From the NCBI RefSeq assembly GCF_049446155.1, contig NZ_JBMSEE010000007.1, positions 1 through 64,000 on the forward strand: DNA of 64,000 nt, read 5' to 3'. Shown piece by piece: positions 7,242-15,677 of the stretch. The translations under genes and the position numbers were made by a program. Position 1 is the first letter of the stretch; every line of letters begins with the position of its first letter. Under the pieces are notes generated by a model. That model was not told where the DNA came from and did no database searches. It worked only from the letters and a program-made list of their open reading frames with translations. This DNA comes from Rivibacter sp049446155 (GTDB lineage: Bacteria > Pseudomonadota > Gammaproteobacteria > Burkholderiales > Burkholderiaceae_C).

Positions 7242-7630
7242 GCCTGAACGGACAGCGCACGAGGCAGCGTGATCTGATACAGGCCACGCCGGGCCTCGGC
7301 CTGCAAAGGCGAGGCCACCCGACGGACATTCGACAGGCGCCATGCCCAGTAGCCAGGCGCCCAGGATGTCGCGCAAGCGTGTTCAACCTCGGACGAGGTC
7401 CAAGGCGCAATCGAAACGACGTCGACCACCGCGACCACGAAGCCATCCGGATCGAAATCGCCCTCGATATCAAGGCGTCGCCGGTTCTCGATGATCAGCA
7501 GGTCCTTCAGCGGCAATGAATGCGGCTGCCAGCTTCGAACCTCGATCGTCTTGCGACCGGAGGCAATCGCCGAGCCACCGGGCGTGACGACGGACAGCGC
7601 CAGGTACTCGGCTGCCCGATCGTCGCTCAC
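7214..7630 (-). CDS. ASCH (PUA-like) domain protein
   Basis: A 138-aa protein whose first 110 residues read as an ASCH domain, with the characteristic segments ALSVVTPGGSAIASGRKTIE, SLPLKDLLIIENRR and VVAVVDVVSIAPW. ASCH domains are beta-barrel folds related to PUA and are thought to bind RNA or modified nucleotides. The GTG start at 7630 is inferred because it overlaps the panC stop as GTGA and no ATG lies near the domain start. The last 25 residues overlap the GNAT start in another frame. Confidence 0.8.
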   Translation of the reverse strand: MSDDRAAEYLALSVVTPGGSAIASGRKTIEVRSWQPHSLPLKDLLIIENRRRLDIEGDFDPDGFVVAVVDVVSIAPWTSSEVEHACATSWAPGYWAWRLSNVRRVASPLQAEARRGLYQITLPRALSVQACLAATSTR

Positions 7631-8475
7631 AGCTCGAGGTTGTCGATCAGCCGCGTCGCGCCCAGCTTGGCGGCGGCCAGCACGACCAGCGGTTCGCCCG
7701 CGGCGAGCTGCTCGGCCGTCGGCACCTGCAGGTCGGCGCGACGGCGGATCGCGACGTAATCCGGCTTCCAGCCGCGCGCCGTGAGCGCGTCGAGCGCGCC
7801 TTGCTCGATCTTTGCCAGATCGCGGTCGCCGCCGTCGAGCTGCGAGCGCACCGCGCGCAGCACCCGGCTGAGCGTCACCGCCTCGGCACGCTCGTCGGCG
7901 CTCAGGTAGCCGTTGCGCGACGACAGCGCGAGGCCGTCGTCGGCGCGCCGCGTCTGTCCGCCCACCACCTCGATCGGCAGCGCGAACTGCTGCGCCATGC
8001 GGCGCAAGACCATCAGCTGCTGGTAATCCTTCTGGCCGAACACGGCCACGCGCGGCTGCACGATCTGAAAGAGCTTCATCACCACCGTGCACACGCCGGT
8101 GAAGAAGCCGGGGCGGAAGTGGCCTTCGAGGATATCGGCCAGCTCGGCGGGCGGGTTGACCTTGTAGCCCTGCGGCTCGGGATAGAGCTCGCGCTCGTCG
8201 GGCGCGAAGACGATGTCGCAGCCGGCGGGCTCGAGCAGCTCGCAGTCGCGCGCCAGCGTGCGCGGGTAGCGGTCAAAGTCCTCGTGCGGCGCGAACTGCA
8301 GCCGGTTGACGAAGATGCTCACGACCACCGGCTCGCCTGCGCGGGCCAGGCTCTTGGCCTGGCGCACCAGCGCGAGGTGGCCCTCGTGCAGGTTGCCCAT
8401 CGTCGGAACGAAGGCGGCTCGCTGCGGCCCGCCGATCGCGGCGCGCAGCTCGGCGATGGTGTGGACGACCTTCAT
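7627..8475 (-). CDS. panC: Pantothenate synthetase
   Basis: A 282-aa enzyme that joins pantoate and beta-alanine using ATP, the last step of vitamin B5 synthesis. The N terminus shows the nucleotidyltransferase signature PTMGNLHEGH (about 25-34), FVNRLQFAPHEDFDRYP follows, and GQKDYQQLMVLRR lies mid-protein. An in-frame ATG exists at 8562, but 8475 (MKVVHTIAEL) matches the family start and follows AGGTGTG-type sequence. panB lies about 100 bp upstream with a repeat-like spacer between. Confidence 0.96.
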   Translation of the reverse strand: MKVVHTIAELRAAIGGPQRAAFVPTMGNLHEGHLALVRQAKSLARAGEPVVVSIFVNRLQFAPHEDFDRYPRTLARDCELLEPAGCDIVFAPDERELYPEPQGYKVNPPAELADILEGHFRPGFFTGVCTVVMKLFQIVQPRVAVFGQKDYQQLMVLRRMAQQFALPIEVVGGQTRRADDGLALSSRNGYLSADERAEAVTLSRVLRAVRSQLDGGDRDLAKIEQGALDALTARGWKPDYVAIRRRADLQVPTAEQLAAGEPLVVLAAAKLGATRLIDNLEL

Positions 8476-8577
8476 CGCACACCTCCGGTCGAGCGGCCGG
8501 CCGCCGGGCCGCCCCAAGGCCGGCCAGCCCCCTCGGGGGGCAGCGCAGCGGCATCGCCGCAAGCGTAGGGGTTCATG
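8476..8577. repeat. Palindromic GC repeat in the panB-panC spacer
   Basis: The spacer contains the palindrome CCCCCTCGGGGGG next to GGCCGGCC-rich sequence and CGCAGCG. Related palindromes with CCCCC(T/G)CG/AGGGGG appear at about 29430-29500 and 47180-47280. It is probably a short dispersed repeat family. It may influence panC expression if panB and panC are cotranscribed. Confidence 0.5.
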
Positions 8578-9423
8578 TCAGTACGAATGGAGCGTCTCGT
8601 CGGGGAAGGAGCCGTCCTTCACCGCGAGCACGTAGCGATGCACCGCGTCCTCGATCGACGCTGCGCCTTCCATGAAGTTGCGCACGAAGCGCGGCAGCTT
8701 GCCGCGCGTGACGTGCAGCATGTCGTGCATCACCAGCACCTGGCCGGCGGTGCCGGGGCCGGCGCCGATGCCGATGGTCATCAGCTGCGGGTTGTCGGCC
8801 TGGACCTGGCGCGCCAGTTTGGCGGGCATCAGCTCGAGCACCATCATCGAGGCGCCGGCGTCGGCCAGTTCCTTGGCGTGCTGGCGCAGCGTGGCCGCGC
8901 TGGCCTCGTCCTTGCCCTGGATGCGGTAGCCGCCCAGCGCATGAACGCTTTGCGGCGTGAGGCCGAGGTGGGCGCACACCGGCACGCCGCGCTCGACGAG
9001 AAACCGCACCGTCTCCGGCGTCCAGCCGCCGCCTTCGATCTTGACCATTTGCGCACCCGCGGCCATCAGCACGCCGGCATTGCGCAGCGCCTGGACCGGG
9101 TTCTCCTGGTAGCTGCCGAACGGCATGTCGGCGATCAGGAAGGCGGTCTTGTTGCCGCGCGCGACGCTCTTGGTGTGATAGACGATGTCGTCGAGCGTGA
9201 CCGGCAGCGTGCTCGGGTGGCCCTGCAGCACCATGCCCAGCGAGTCGCCGACCAGGATGCAATCGACGCCGGCCGCGTCGACCAGCGCGCCGAAGCTCGC
9301 GTCGTAGGCGGTGATCATCGCGATCTTCTCGCCGTGGGCGTGCATGTCGCGCAGGCGGTGCAGCGTGACGGGCTTGCGCGCGGTGGGCGCGTCGGACGCG
9401 CCGGGGGAGGTGTGACTGCTCAT
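8578..9423 (-). CDS. panB: 3-methyl-2-oxobutanoate hydroxymethyltransferase
   Basis: A 281-aa cytoplasmic enzyme that makes ketopantoate from alpha-ketoisovalerate and methylene-tetrahydrofolate. Family segments are visible: MITAYDASFGALVDAAGVD, VGDSLGMVLQGH, FLIADMPFGSY, KIEGG and GIGAGPGTAGQVLVMHD. The start at 9423 (MSSHTSPG) is chosen over 9465 because it gives the normal short leader before the first conserved strand. It is the first pantothenate gene on this strand, followed by panC. A panE-like gene lies far away at 37063. Confidence 0.96.
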   Translation of the reverse strand: MSSHTSPGASDAPTARKPVTLHRLRDMHAHGEKIAMITAYDASFGALVDAAGVDCILVGDSLGMVLQGHPSTLPVTLDDIVYHTKSVARGNKTAFLIADMPFGSYQENPVQALRNAGVLMAAGAQMVKIEGGGWTPETVRFLVERGVPVCAHLGLTPQSVHALGGYRIQGKDEASAATLRQHAKELADAGASMMVLELMPAKLARQVQADNPQLMTIGIGAGPGTAGQVLVMHDMLHVTRGKLPRFVRNFMEGAASIEDAVHRYVLAVKDGSFPDETLHSY

Positions 9424-9499
9424 CCGTGGGCTTTCGGCAGCGTGGGCGCGGATTCTATGCAGCACCGCGAAGGTGCGTGCGCGACGTGGACGTGGGGGC

Positions 9500-10375
9500 T
9501 CAAGCCGGTTGGTAGGCCAGACGCACGTAGATGGGCGCGAAGGCTTCCGCCTGGGTCAGCTCGATCAGCCGCTCGCGCGCCAGCTCCAGCATCGCGATGA
9601 AGGTGACCACCAGCACCTGCTGGCCGCGGGCAGGATCGAACAGGTGCTCGAACTCGACGAAGCGCCGGCCCTGCAGCGTGCGCAGCACGATGCTCATGTG
9701 CTCGCGCACCGAGAGTTCCTCGCGCGTGATCTTGTGGTGCTGCACCAGCTTGGCGCGCTTGAGGATGTCTTGCCAGGCCTCGCGCAGGTCGACGACGTTG
9801 ACGTCCGGAAAGCGCGGCACGAGCGACTGCTCGATCGTCACCTGCGCGCGCAGGAAGTCGCGGCCCAGCACCGGCAACTGGTCGAGGCGCGCCGCGGCGA
9901 GCTTCATCTGTTCGTACTCCAGCAGGCGGCGCACCAGCTCGGCACGCGGATCCTCGGGCTCGGCGCCGTCCTCGCTCTTCTTGGGCGGCAGCAGCATGCG
10001 CGACTTGATCTCGATCAGCATCGCGGCCATCAGCAGGTACTCGCTGGCCAGCTCGAGATTGGTCTTGCGGATCTGCTCGACATACGCCAGGTACTGGCGC
10101 GTCACATCGGCCAGCGGGATGTCGAGGATGTTGAAGTTCTGCTTGCGGATGAGATACAGCAGCAGGTCCAGCGGGCCTTCGAAGGCCTCGAGGAAGACCT
10201 CCAGCGCGTCCGGCGGGATGTAGAGATCCTGCGGCAGCGCGAACAGCGGCTCGCCGTACAGCCGCGCGACCGCGGCAACCTGGTCGACGACCTCCGGCAG
10301 CGCCTGCACGGCGGCCTCGGCGGGCGGCGGCAGCACCGTGTCGTCAGGCGCCAGGCCTTGGGTCTCGTCGCTCAC
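9500..10375 (-). CDS. scpA: Segregation and condensation protein A
   Basis: A 291-aa kleisin that links SMC heads in the bacterial condensin. The conserved N-terminal segment FEGPLDLLLYLIRKQNFNILDIPLADVTRQYL (about 64-95), ASEYLLMAAMLIEIKSRMLLP and the C-terminal winged-helix part are present. The N-terminal extension of about 45 residues, rich in Pro and Ala, is typical of beta-proteobacterial homologues. scpB is not in the window. It follows the DUF3460 gene by about 35 bp on the same strand. Confidence 0.94.
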   Translation of the reverse strand: MSDETQGLAPDDTVLPPPAEAAVQALPEVVDQVAAVARLYGEPLFALPQDLYIPPDALEVFLEAFEGPLDLLLYLIRKQNFNILDIPLADVTRQYLAYVEQIRKTNLELASEYLLMAAMLIEIKSRMLLPPKKSEDGAEPEDPRAELVRRLLEYEQMKLAAARLDQLPVLGRDFLRAQVTIEQSLVPRFPDVNVVDLREAWQDILKRAKLVQHHKITREELSVREHMSIVLRTLQGRRFVEFEHLFDPARGQQVLVVTFIAMLELARERLIELTQAEAFAPIYVRLAYQPA

Positions 10376-10409
10376 GATGGCATGCCGGGCAGGGGGCCTG
10401 GAGGAGGCC

Positions 10410-10610
10410 TCAGCCCTTGTTCTGATAAACGTAGGGCTGCTGCGGCACGCGCGCCTCGCGGTACTCGGTCAGCGCCTGGCGGTCGATCGCGCGGTCCCAC
10501 AGCAGGCCGCGGCCCTCGCGCTGGCGCCGTTCGAGCGTGGCGTCCTTCTGCTTGAGCGATTCGATGAACTGCGTCGCGTCGGACTTGTAGGGCTTCCAGA
10601 AGAACGGCAT
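10410..10610 (-). CDS. DUF3460 family protein
   Basis: A 66-aa cytoplasmic protein (MPFFWKPYKSDATQFIESLK start, basic middle, VPQQPYVYQNKG end), a pattern I associate with the small DUF3460 family found next to scpA or panBC in Burkholderiales. Function is unknown. It directly precedes scpA and may be cotranscribed with it. A -10-like GTAAAAT lies about 30 bp upstream. Confidence 0.85.
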   Translation of the reverse strand: MPFFWKPYKSDATQFIESLKQKDATLERRQREGRGLLWDRAIDRQALTEYREARVPQQPYVYQNKG

Positions 10611-10630
10611 GGCGATGGGCTTTCGGTCGA

Positions 10631-10649
10631 GCCCGGCATTTTACCGGGC
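10631..10649 (-). promoter_or_regulatory. Possible promoter/hairpin before DUF3460-scpA
   Basis: The minus strand contains GTAAAAT, a frequent -10 form in beta-proteobacteria, inside the hairpin GCCCGG-N7-CCGGGC. The hairpin may instead belong to a terminator of the gene at 10672, although no T-run follows. No convincing -35 box is seen. Confidence 0.3.
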
Positions 10650-10671
10650 GGCCCGATCGTCCCCGCCGGCC

Positions 10672-11361
10672 CTACAGCGGTTCCTGCCGGCGCACGGCCA
10701 GCGCGCCGTCGAGGAAGCGGTGCGGCTCGCCGACCCACCACTTGGCGAGCTCGTCCAGCCGCGCCGAGGTCACCTCGGCGGCCGCGAAGCTCGCGCTCAC
10801 GGTCGACAGGCCGTCGAGGTTCTGCACCTCGAAGCGCAGCTGGCCTTCGTCGTGCAGCGGCAGCACCCGCACGGCGAGCACGATGTCCGGGCTGAAGCGG
10901 TAGTGCATCGCGCGGAAGTGGCCGCTCTCGGCGTCGCGCTCGCGCTCGCCCAGGCACTGGATGCCTGCCTGGGCCAGGCGGCCCTCGAGTTTTTCGATCT
11001 CGGGCGGGAAGTCTTTGGACAGCTCGACCTCGCGGCCCGAGCGCAGCGTCGCGCGCAGCACCACGTGGTGCACCAGGTCGCGCTCGGCCAGCGGCCCGAG
11101 CTGCACGCGCTGCTTGCGGATGTCGCCGACGAAGTCGACCATCGGCAGTCCTTCGACCACGCAGCGCGCGTCGATCATGTAGCGCTGGCGCGAGACGGGC
11201 TGCAGCACGTCGAGCTGGCGGCCGAGGTCGTTGAGGTAGCGCCAGGCGCCCGCGCAGGCGGCTTCGGTCATGCCCATGCGCCGCTCGATCTCGGCGTGGT
11301 CCTGGCGGTCCTGCGCCTGCCGGGCCTGGGCCTGCTGCTTGAGCTGGTCGAGAAAGCTCAT
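10672..11361 (-). CDS. Conserved protein of unknown function
   Basis: A 229-aa soluble protein. It begins with a Gln-rich, probably helical segment (MSFLDQLKQQAQARQAQDR) and has a beta-rich middle (MHYRFSPDIVLAVRVLPLHDEG, LRFEVQNLDGLSTV). I do not assign a family. The start at 11361 is chosen because the upstream part of the open frame (to 11541) reads through the divergent promoter region. It is divergent from the CYTH-CHAD gene with a 70-bp gap. Confidence 0.7.
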   Translation of the reverse strand: MSFLDQLKQQAQARQAQDRQDHAEIERRMGMTEAACAGAWRYLNDLGRQLDVLQPVSRQRYMIDARCVVEGLPMVDFVGDIRKQRVQLGPLAERDLVHHVVLRATLRSGREVELSKDFPPEIEKLEGRLAQAGIQCLGERERDAESGHFRAMHYRFSPDIVLAVRVLPLHDEGQLRFEVQNLDGLSTVSASFAAAEVTSARLDELAKWWVGEPHRFLDGALAVRRQEPL

Positions 11362-11431
11362 GGTCGGTGGTTCATCGGATCGGTGGAAGCCGCATGCGAT
11401 TATCGGCACGAGCTGTCCCGGAAGTCGCCCC

Positions 11432-12964
11432 ATGAACGATGGATCCCTGCAGGAGATCGAGTTGCGTCTGCAGGTCGCGCCGGCTGCCTTGCCGGGGCTC
11501 AGGCGCGCGCTGGCCGCCACCGCCGCGCGGCACTCGCGCATGCGTTTGCAGGCTGTCTATGTCGACACGCCCGAGCGCGCGCTGGCGGCGGCCGGCATCG
11601 CGCTGCGGCTGCGCAAGGAGGGCCGCCGCTGGGTGCAGACGATCAAGCTCGGCCCCTTGCATGCCACCGCGCGCGGCGAGCACAACGTGGCGGTCGACGC
11701 GCCGCCCGGCACGCGCCCGGCGATCGATCCGGCGCGCCACGCCGGCACGCCGATGGGCGAGGCGCTGGCCGCGGTGCTGGCGGCCGCGCAGGCGCCGCTG
11801 GTCGAGCGCTACCGCACCGACATCACGCGCAGCCTCACGCGCAGGCGCACCCGCTTCGGCCAGGTCGAGCTGGCGCTCGACGTCGGCGAGATCGTCGCCG
11901 ACGACCCGGCCGGCGGCGAGCCGCGGCGCTGGCCGGTGCGCGAGCTGGAGATCGAACTGCTCTCGGGCTCGCCGCGCGCGGTGTTCGACACCGCCCAGCG
12001 CTGGATCGACGCCCACGGCCTGTGGCTGGACAGCCGCAGCAAGGCCGAGCGCGGCGACCGGCTGGCGCGCGGCGAGTTGCAGGCGGCTGCGGTGAAGGCC
12101 GGCGCGACCGCTTCGCTGCCGGCCGATGCGTCGCCCAGCCAGGCCTGGCGCGCCTTCGTCGAGGCCTGCCTGGCGCAAGCGCTGCCGAACGCCAGCGAGC
12201 TGGCGGCCGGCACGGGCCAGCCGGAACACGTGCACCAGCTGCGCGTCGCGCTGCGGCGGCTGCGCAGCGCCGCGCGACTGTGCGCGGGCTGGCCGGGCGT
12301 GCCGCCGAGCGTCGGGCCGGACGCCGCGCCCTTTCTCGCGCAGGCCGCCGAGCTGTTTCGCGCGCTCGGCGTCACGCGAGACGCGGACGTGATGGCCCAG
12401 GGCTGGGGGCCGCTGGTTGCGGCAACGCTGGAGGCCGCGGGCCTGCCGCCGCTGGTGCCGCCGCCAGCGGCAGCGGACGAGCCGAGCGCGTTGCTGCGCC
12501 GGCCCGAGGCGTCGCGGCTGTGGCTGCAGCTCATCGGCCAGACCTTCGAGGCCGAGCCCGCCGGGCCGGCCGGCGCGACGGCGCGCGCGCGGGTCGCCGA
12601 GCGGCTCGATGCCTGGCATCGGCGCACGACGCGCGACGCGAAGCGCTTCGAGTCGCTCGACGATGCGGCGCTGCATGCCTTGCGCAAGCGGCTCAAGCGG
12701 CTGCGCTACGCGACCGAGTTCGCCGAGCCGTGGTTCGGCTCGCGCGCGGCGCGCCGCTACGCGCGCTCGCTGGCGCGCCTGCAGGACGCGCTGGGCGCCT
12801 TCAACGACCACGCCAGCGCGCGTGCGCTGGTCGCGGCCCTGGCGCCGTCGCAGCCGCAGGCGCTCTATGCGCTGGGCTGGCTCGACGCGCAGCGCGATGC
12901 GCTGCACGCCGACATCGGCCGCGCGCTCAAGCGCTGGCGCAAGGTGCAGCCGTACTGGCGCTGA
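11432..12964 (+). CDS. CYTH-CHAD domain protein (inorganic triphosphatase-like)
   Basis: A 510-aa protein. The N-terminal CYTH domain starts with the E-x-E-x-R form of the ExExK signature (EIELRLQV, E8/E10/R12) and has alternating basic residues (RLRKEGRRWVQTIK). It likely hydrolyses tripolyphosphate or binds a phosphorylated ligand with Mg2+. The C-terminal CHAD domain (about 220-505) is helical with conserved histidines and basic pairs (VHQLRVALRRLRSA, HALRKRLKRLRY) that bind polyphosphate. The stop overlaps the convergent SulP gene by 38 bp. Confidence 0.9.
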   Translation: MNDGSLQEIELRLQVAPAALPGLRRALAATAARHSRMRLQAVYVDTPERALAAAGIALRLRKEGRRWVQTIKLGPLHATARGEHNVAVDAPPGTRPAIDPARHAGTPMGEALAAVLAAAQAPLVERYRTDITRSLTRRRTRFGQVELALDVGEIVADDPAGGEPRRWPVRELEIELLSGSPRAVFDTAQRWIDAHGLWLDSRSKAERGDRLARGELQAAAVKAGATASLPADASPSQAWRAFVEACLAQALPNASELAAGTGQPEHVHQLRVALRRLRSAARLCAGWPGVPPSVGPDAAPFLAQAAELFRALGVTRDADVMAQGWGPLVAATLEAAGLPPLVPPPAAADEPSALLRRPEASRLWLQLIGQTFEAEPAGPAGATARARVAERLDAWHRRTTRDAKRFESLDDAALHALRKRLKRLRYATEFAEPWFGSRAARRYARSLARLQDALGAFNDHASARALVAALAPSQPQALYALGWLDAQRDALHADIGRALKRWRKVQPYWR

Positions 12965-14606
12965 GCGCGCTGGCGAGATCGGGCGCGATGCGCGCGTCGC
13001 CGAGCCGCTGCGCGAAGCCGGCGCGGCGCATCAGCGAGGCGGGCTGCTCGTTCGGCGCCGCCAGTCGCAGTTCGATGCCGCGGCGCGCGAGCGCGCGTTC
13101 GAGCTGCTCCAGCGCGTCCAGGCCCGAGCTGTCCATCGAGATCAGCTGGTGCATCTCGAGCACCAGCACGCGCGCGTCGGCCGGCAGCTCTTCGGCCAGG
13201 CGCTCGAGCCGGCCCACGGCGCCGAAGAACAGCGCGCCGTAGAGCCTTCGCACCACCACGCCGGCCGGCGCGCCGGTCTCCAGTGGCTCGACGCGAAACA
13301 GGCTGCCCATGCGCCAGATGAAGAACACGCAGGCCAGCACCAGGCCGACCTCGACGGCGACCGTGAGGTCGAAGATCACCGTCAGCGCGAAGGTGCCGAG
13401 CAGGATGGTGCGGTAGCCGAGGCTGAAATGGCGCAGCCGCGCGAACTCGCGCCACTCGCCCATGTTCCAGGCCGCGAACAGCAAGATGCCGGCGAGCACC
13501 GCCAGCGGCACGGCGGACGCCAGCGGCGCTGCGACCAGCACGATGGCCAGCAGCGTGGCCGCGTGCACCATGCCGGAGACCGGCGTGCTCGCGCCGGCGC
13601 GCACGTTGGTGACGGTGCGCGCGATCGTGCCGGTGGCGGGCATGCCGCCGAACCAGGGCACGACGAAGTTCGCGATGCCCTGCGCCATCAGCTCCTGGTT
13701 CGGATCGTGGCGCGGCAGCTCGCTGACGTTGTCGGCCACGCGCGCGCACAGCAGTGACTCCACCGCGCCGAGCAGCGCGATCGTCAGCGTCGGGATGAAC
13801 AGCTGCTTGACGGTGGCCCAGCTGAACTCGGGGAAGTCGAAGGCCGGCAGCGCGCGCGGGATGCCGCCGAAGCGGCTGCCGATGGTCTCGACCGGCAGCT
13901 CCAGCCACGCGACCAGCGCCGTCATCGAGACCAGCGCGATGATCGGCCCCGGCGTGCGCGCGGCGATGCGCCCGGCGCGCCCCGCCGTCAGCGCGCCGAC
14001 CAGCGGCGCCGGCCCACCCCACAGCCGCGGCCACAGGAACAGGCCGGCGGCCGTGCCGGCGCCGATCGCGAACGCGGCCGGATTGAAGCTGTCGAGATGG
14101 CTTGCGAGCGTGCCGATCTGTGAGAAGAAGTCGGCCGGCAGCTTGTCGATCGACAGGCCCAGCAGGTCCTTGACCTGCGACAGCGCGATCAGCACCGCGA
14201 TGCCGTTGGTGAAGCCGATCACGATGCTGACCGGGATGAACCTCACCATGCCGCCCAGGCGCAGCAGCCCGAACGCGAACAGCAGCACGCCGGCCAGCAT
14301 GGTCGCGATCAGCAGGTTGGCCAGGCCGTAGCGCTCGACGATGCCGTAGACGATGACGATGAACGCCCCCGCCGGGCCGCCGATCTGTACGTTCGAGCCG
14401 CCGAGCGCCGCGATCAGGAAGCCCGCGATGATGGCCGTGAAGAGCCCCTGTTCGGGCTTGAGGCCGGAGGCGATCGCGAAAGCCATCGCCAGCGGCAGCG
14501 CGACGATGCCGACCGTGATGCCGGCGCCCAGGTCGGCGAACAGGCGGTGGCGGTCGTAGCCGTGAAGGCTGTCGAGCAGGCGGGGGCGGAAGCGCTGGAG
14601 GTTCAT
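12927..14606 (-). CDS. SulP family inorganic anion transporter with STAS domain
   Basis: A 559-aa protein. Residues about 20-400 are membrane-spanning with SulP hallmarks (GITVGIVALPLAMAFAIASG, GLFTAIIAGFLIAALGGSNVQIGGPAG, NQELMAQGIANFVVPWFGGMPATGTIART). The C-terminal STAS domain (about 435-530) has the ISMDSSGLDALEQL strand-helix. Sulfate, bicarbonate or C4-dicarboxylate are known substrates of the family; none can be chosen here. ATG at 14606 gives full length, and the larger open frame upstream is spurious. Confidence 0.93.
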   Translation of the reverse strand: MNLQRFRPRLLDSLHGYDRHRLFADLGAGITVGIVALPLAMAFAIASGLKPEQGLFTAIIAGFLIAALGGSNVQIGGPAGAFIVIVYGIVERYGLANLLIATMLAGVLLFAFGLLRLGGMVRFIPVSIVIGFTNGIAVLIALSQVKDLLGLSIDKLPADFFSQIGTLASHLDSFNPAAFAIGAGTAAGLFLWPRLWGGPAPLVGALTAGRAGRIAARTPGPIIALVSMTALVAWLELPVETIGSRFGGIPRALPAFDFPEFSWATVKQLFIPTLTIALLGAVESLLCARVADNVSELPRHDPNQELMAQGIANFVVPWFGGMPATGTIARTVTNVRAGASTPVSGMVHAATLLAIVLVAAPLASAVPLAVLAGILLFAAWNMGEWREFARLRHFSLGYRTILLGTFALTVIFDLTVAVEVGLVLACVFFIWRMGSLFRVEPLETGAPAGVVVRRLYGALFFGAVGRLERLAEELPADARVLVLEMHQLISMDSSGLDALEQLERALARRGIELRLAAPNEQPASLMRRAGFAQRLGDARIAPDLASALSASTAAPCASA

Positions 14607-14623
14607 CGCGGCCGCCGCCGGCG

Positions 14624-14824
14624 TCAGCGCCTTGCGGGCCGCCCGCGGCGGCTCGCCGCCGTGCCGCTGGGCACGTAGCCCACGCCGTGCTGCGCGAGGT
14701 AGTCGCGGATCAGCTGGCGCACGACCTGGGAAGGCGTGAGGTCCTGCGCCGCGCACAGCTGCTCGAAGGCGGCCTTCTTGGCCGGGTCGATCAGCAGCGT
14801 GAGCCGCGCGGTCTTCAGTTCCAT
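14624..14824 (-). CDS. Ribbon-helix-helix DNA-binding protein
   Basis: A 66-aa protein with a beta strand (TARLTLLIDPAKKAAF) followed by two helices (QLCAAQDLTPSQVVRQLIRDYLAQ), the MetJ/Arc pattern, and a basic tail. It is probably a dimeric repressor. The start at 14824 (MELKTARL) is preferred to 14854 because the strand then starts near residue 5. No toxin gene lies next to it, so it is not an obvious antitoxin. The AT-rich divergent spacer to the DUF1275 gene may be its operator. Confidence 0.75.
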   Translation of the reverse strand: MELKTARLTLLIDPAKKAAFEQLCAAQDLTPSQVVRQLIRDYLAQHGVGYVPSGTAASRRGRPARR

Positions 14825-14894
14825 GTGTGCATGATATGTTAATCTTATACGCATTCAAGTCCCATGAGACCGGCGTGCCTGCGTAGGTGCTTGT
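14825..14894. promoter_or_regulatory. AT-rich divergent promoter region
   Basis: The sequence around 14827-14855 (GCATGATATGTTAATCTTATACG) is the most AT-rich stretch for kilobases. It has -10-like TATAAG/TAAGAT on the minus strand facing the ribbon-helix-helix gene. Autoregulation by that protein is an inference. Confidence 0.4.
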
Positions 14895-15677
14895 GTGCGA
14901 CCGATGCCGTACCCGGTGACCGCGATGCCCGTCGAGTTCCTGCACCGCCTGACGACGCCCGTGCGCACGCGCGGCGCGAACCGTCAGCTCGGCGGCGTGC
15001 TGGCCTTCGTGGCCGGGGCGATCAATGCCGGGGGCTTCCTGGCGGTGCAGCGCTACACCTCGCACATGACCGGCATCGTCTCGGCGATCGCGGACGACCT
15101 CGTGCTCGGCCAACTGCTGCTCGCCATGGCGGGCGTCTCGTCGCTGCTGGCCTTCGTGCTCGGCGCGGCGACCACGGCGGTGCTGGTCAACTGGGCGCGG
15201 CGGCGCCGGCTGCACGGCGAGTTCGCGCTGCCGCTGGCGCTGGAAGCCGCGCTGCTGCTGTTGTTCGGCCTGCTGGGCGCCAACCTCGAGCTGCTCGTCG
15301 ACGTGTTCGTGCCGTCGACGGTGCTGCTGCTGTGCTTCGTGATGGGGCTGCAGAACGCCATCGTCACCAAGATCTCGCAGGCCGAGATCCGCACCACGCA
15401 CATGACCGGCGTGATCACCGACCTGGGCATCGAGCTGGGGCGGCTGTTCTACTGGAACCGCACCCCCGAGGCGAACGCGCGGCACATGGTGGTGGCCAAC
15501 CGGGAGAAGCTGCGCGTGCACCTCGCGATCCTGGCGTTGTTCTTCATCGGCGGACTGGTCGGCGCGGTGGCGTTCAAGCGCATCGGCTTCGCGGCCACGG
15601 TGCCGTTCGCGGCGCTGCTGACGGCAATGGCCGCGCCGCCGCTGCTGCGCGACCTGCGCCAGGGAGTGCTCGCGTGA
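14895..15677 (+). CDS. DUF1275 (YoaK-like) membrane protein
   Basis: A 260-aa polytopic protein with about six hydrophobic segments and the family features VLAFVAGAINAGGFLAVQRY, SHMTGIVSAIADDL and FVMGLQNAIVTKIS..RTTHMTGVITDLGIELG. The family's function is unknown. Starts at 14895, 14904 or 14925 are all possible; 14925 (MPVEFLHRL) would remove an odd N terminus. Its stop overlaps the GTG start of the next gene (GTGA), suggesting coupling to the spermidine-synthase-like gene. Confidence 0.88.
   Translation: MRPMPYPVTAMPVEFLHRLTTPVRTRGANRQLGGVLAFVAGAINAGGFLAVQRYTSHMTGIVSAIADDLVLGQLLLAMAGVSSLLAFVLGAATTAVLVNWARRRRLHGEFALPLALEAALLLLFGLLGANLELLVDVFVPSTVLLLCFVMGLQNAIVTKISQAEIRTTHMTGVITDLGIELGRLFYWNRTPEANARHMVVANREKLRVHLAILALFFIGGLVGAVAFKRIGFAATVPFAALLTAMAAPPLLRDLRQGVLA

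Noticed and set aside
14624..14824. Toxin-antitoxin pair
   Set aside because: The ribbon-helix-helix protein has no small neighbour resembling a RelE, HicA or Fic-type toxin; DUF1275 and SulP are membrane proteins.
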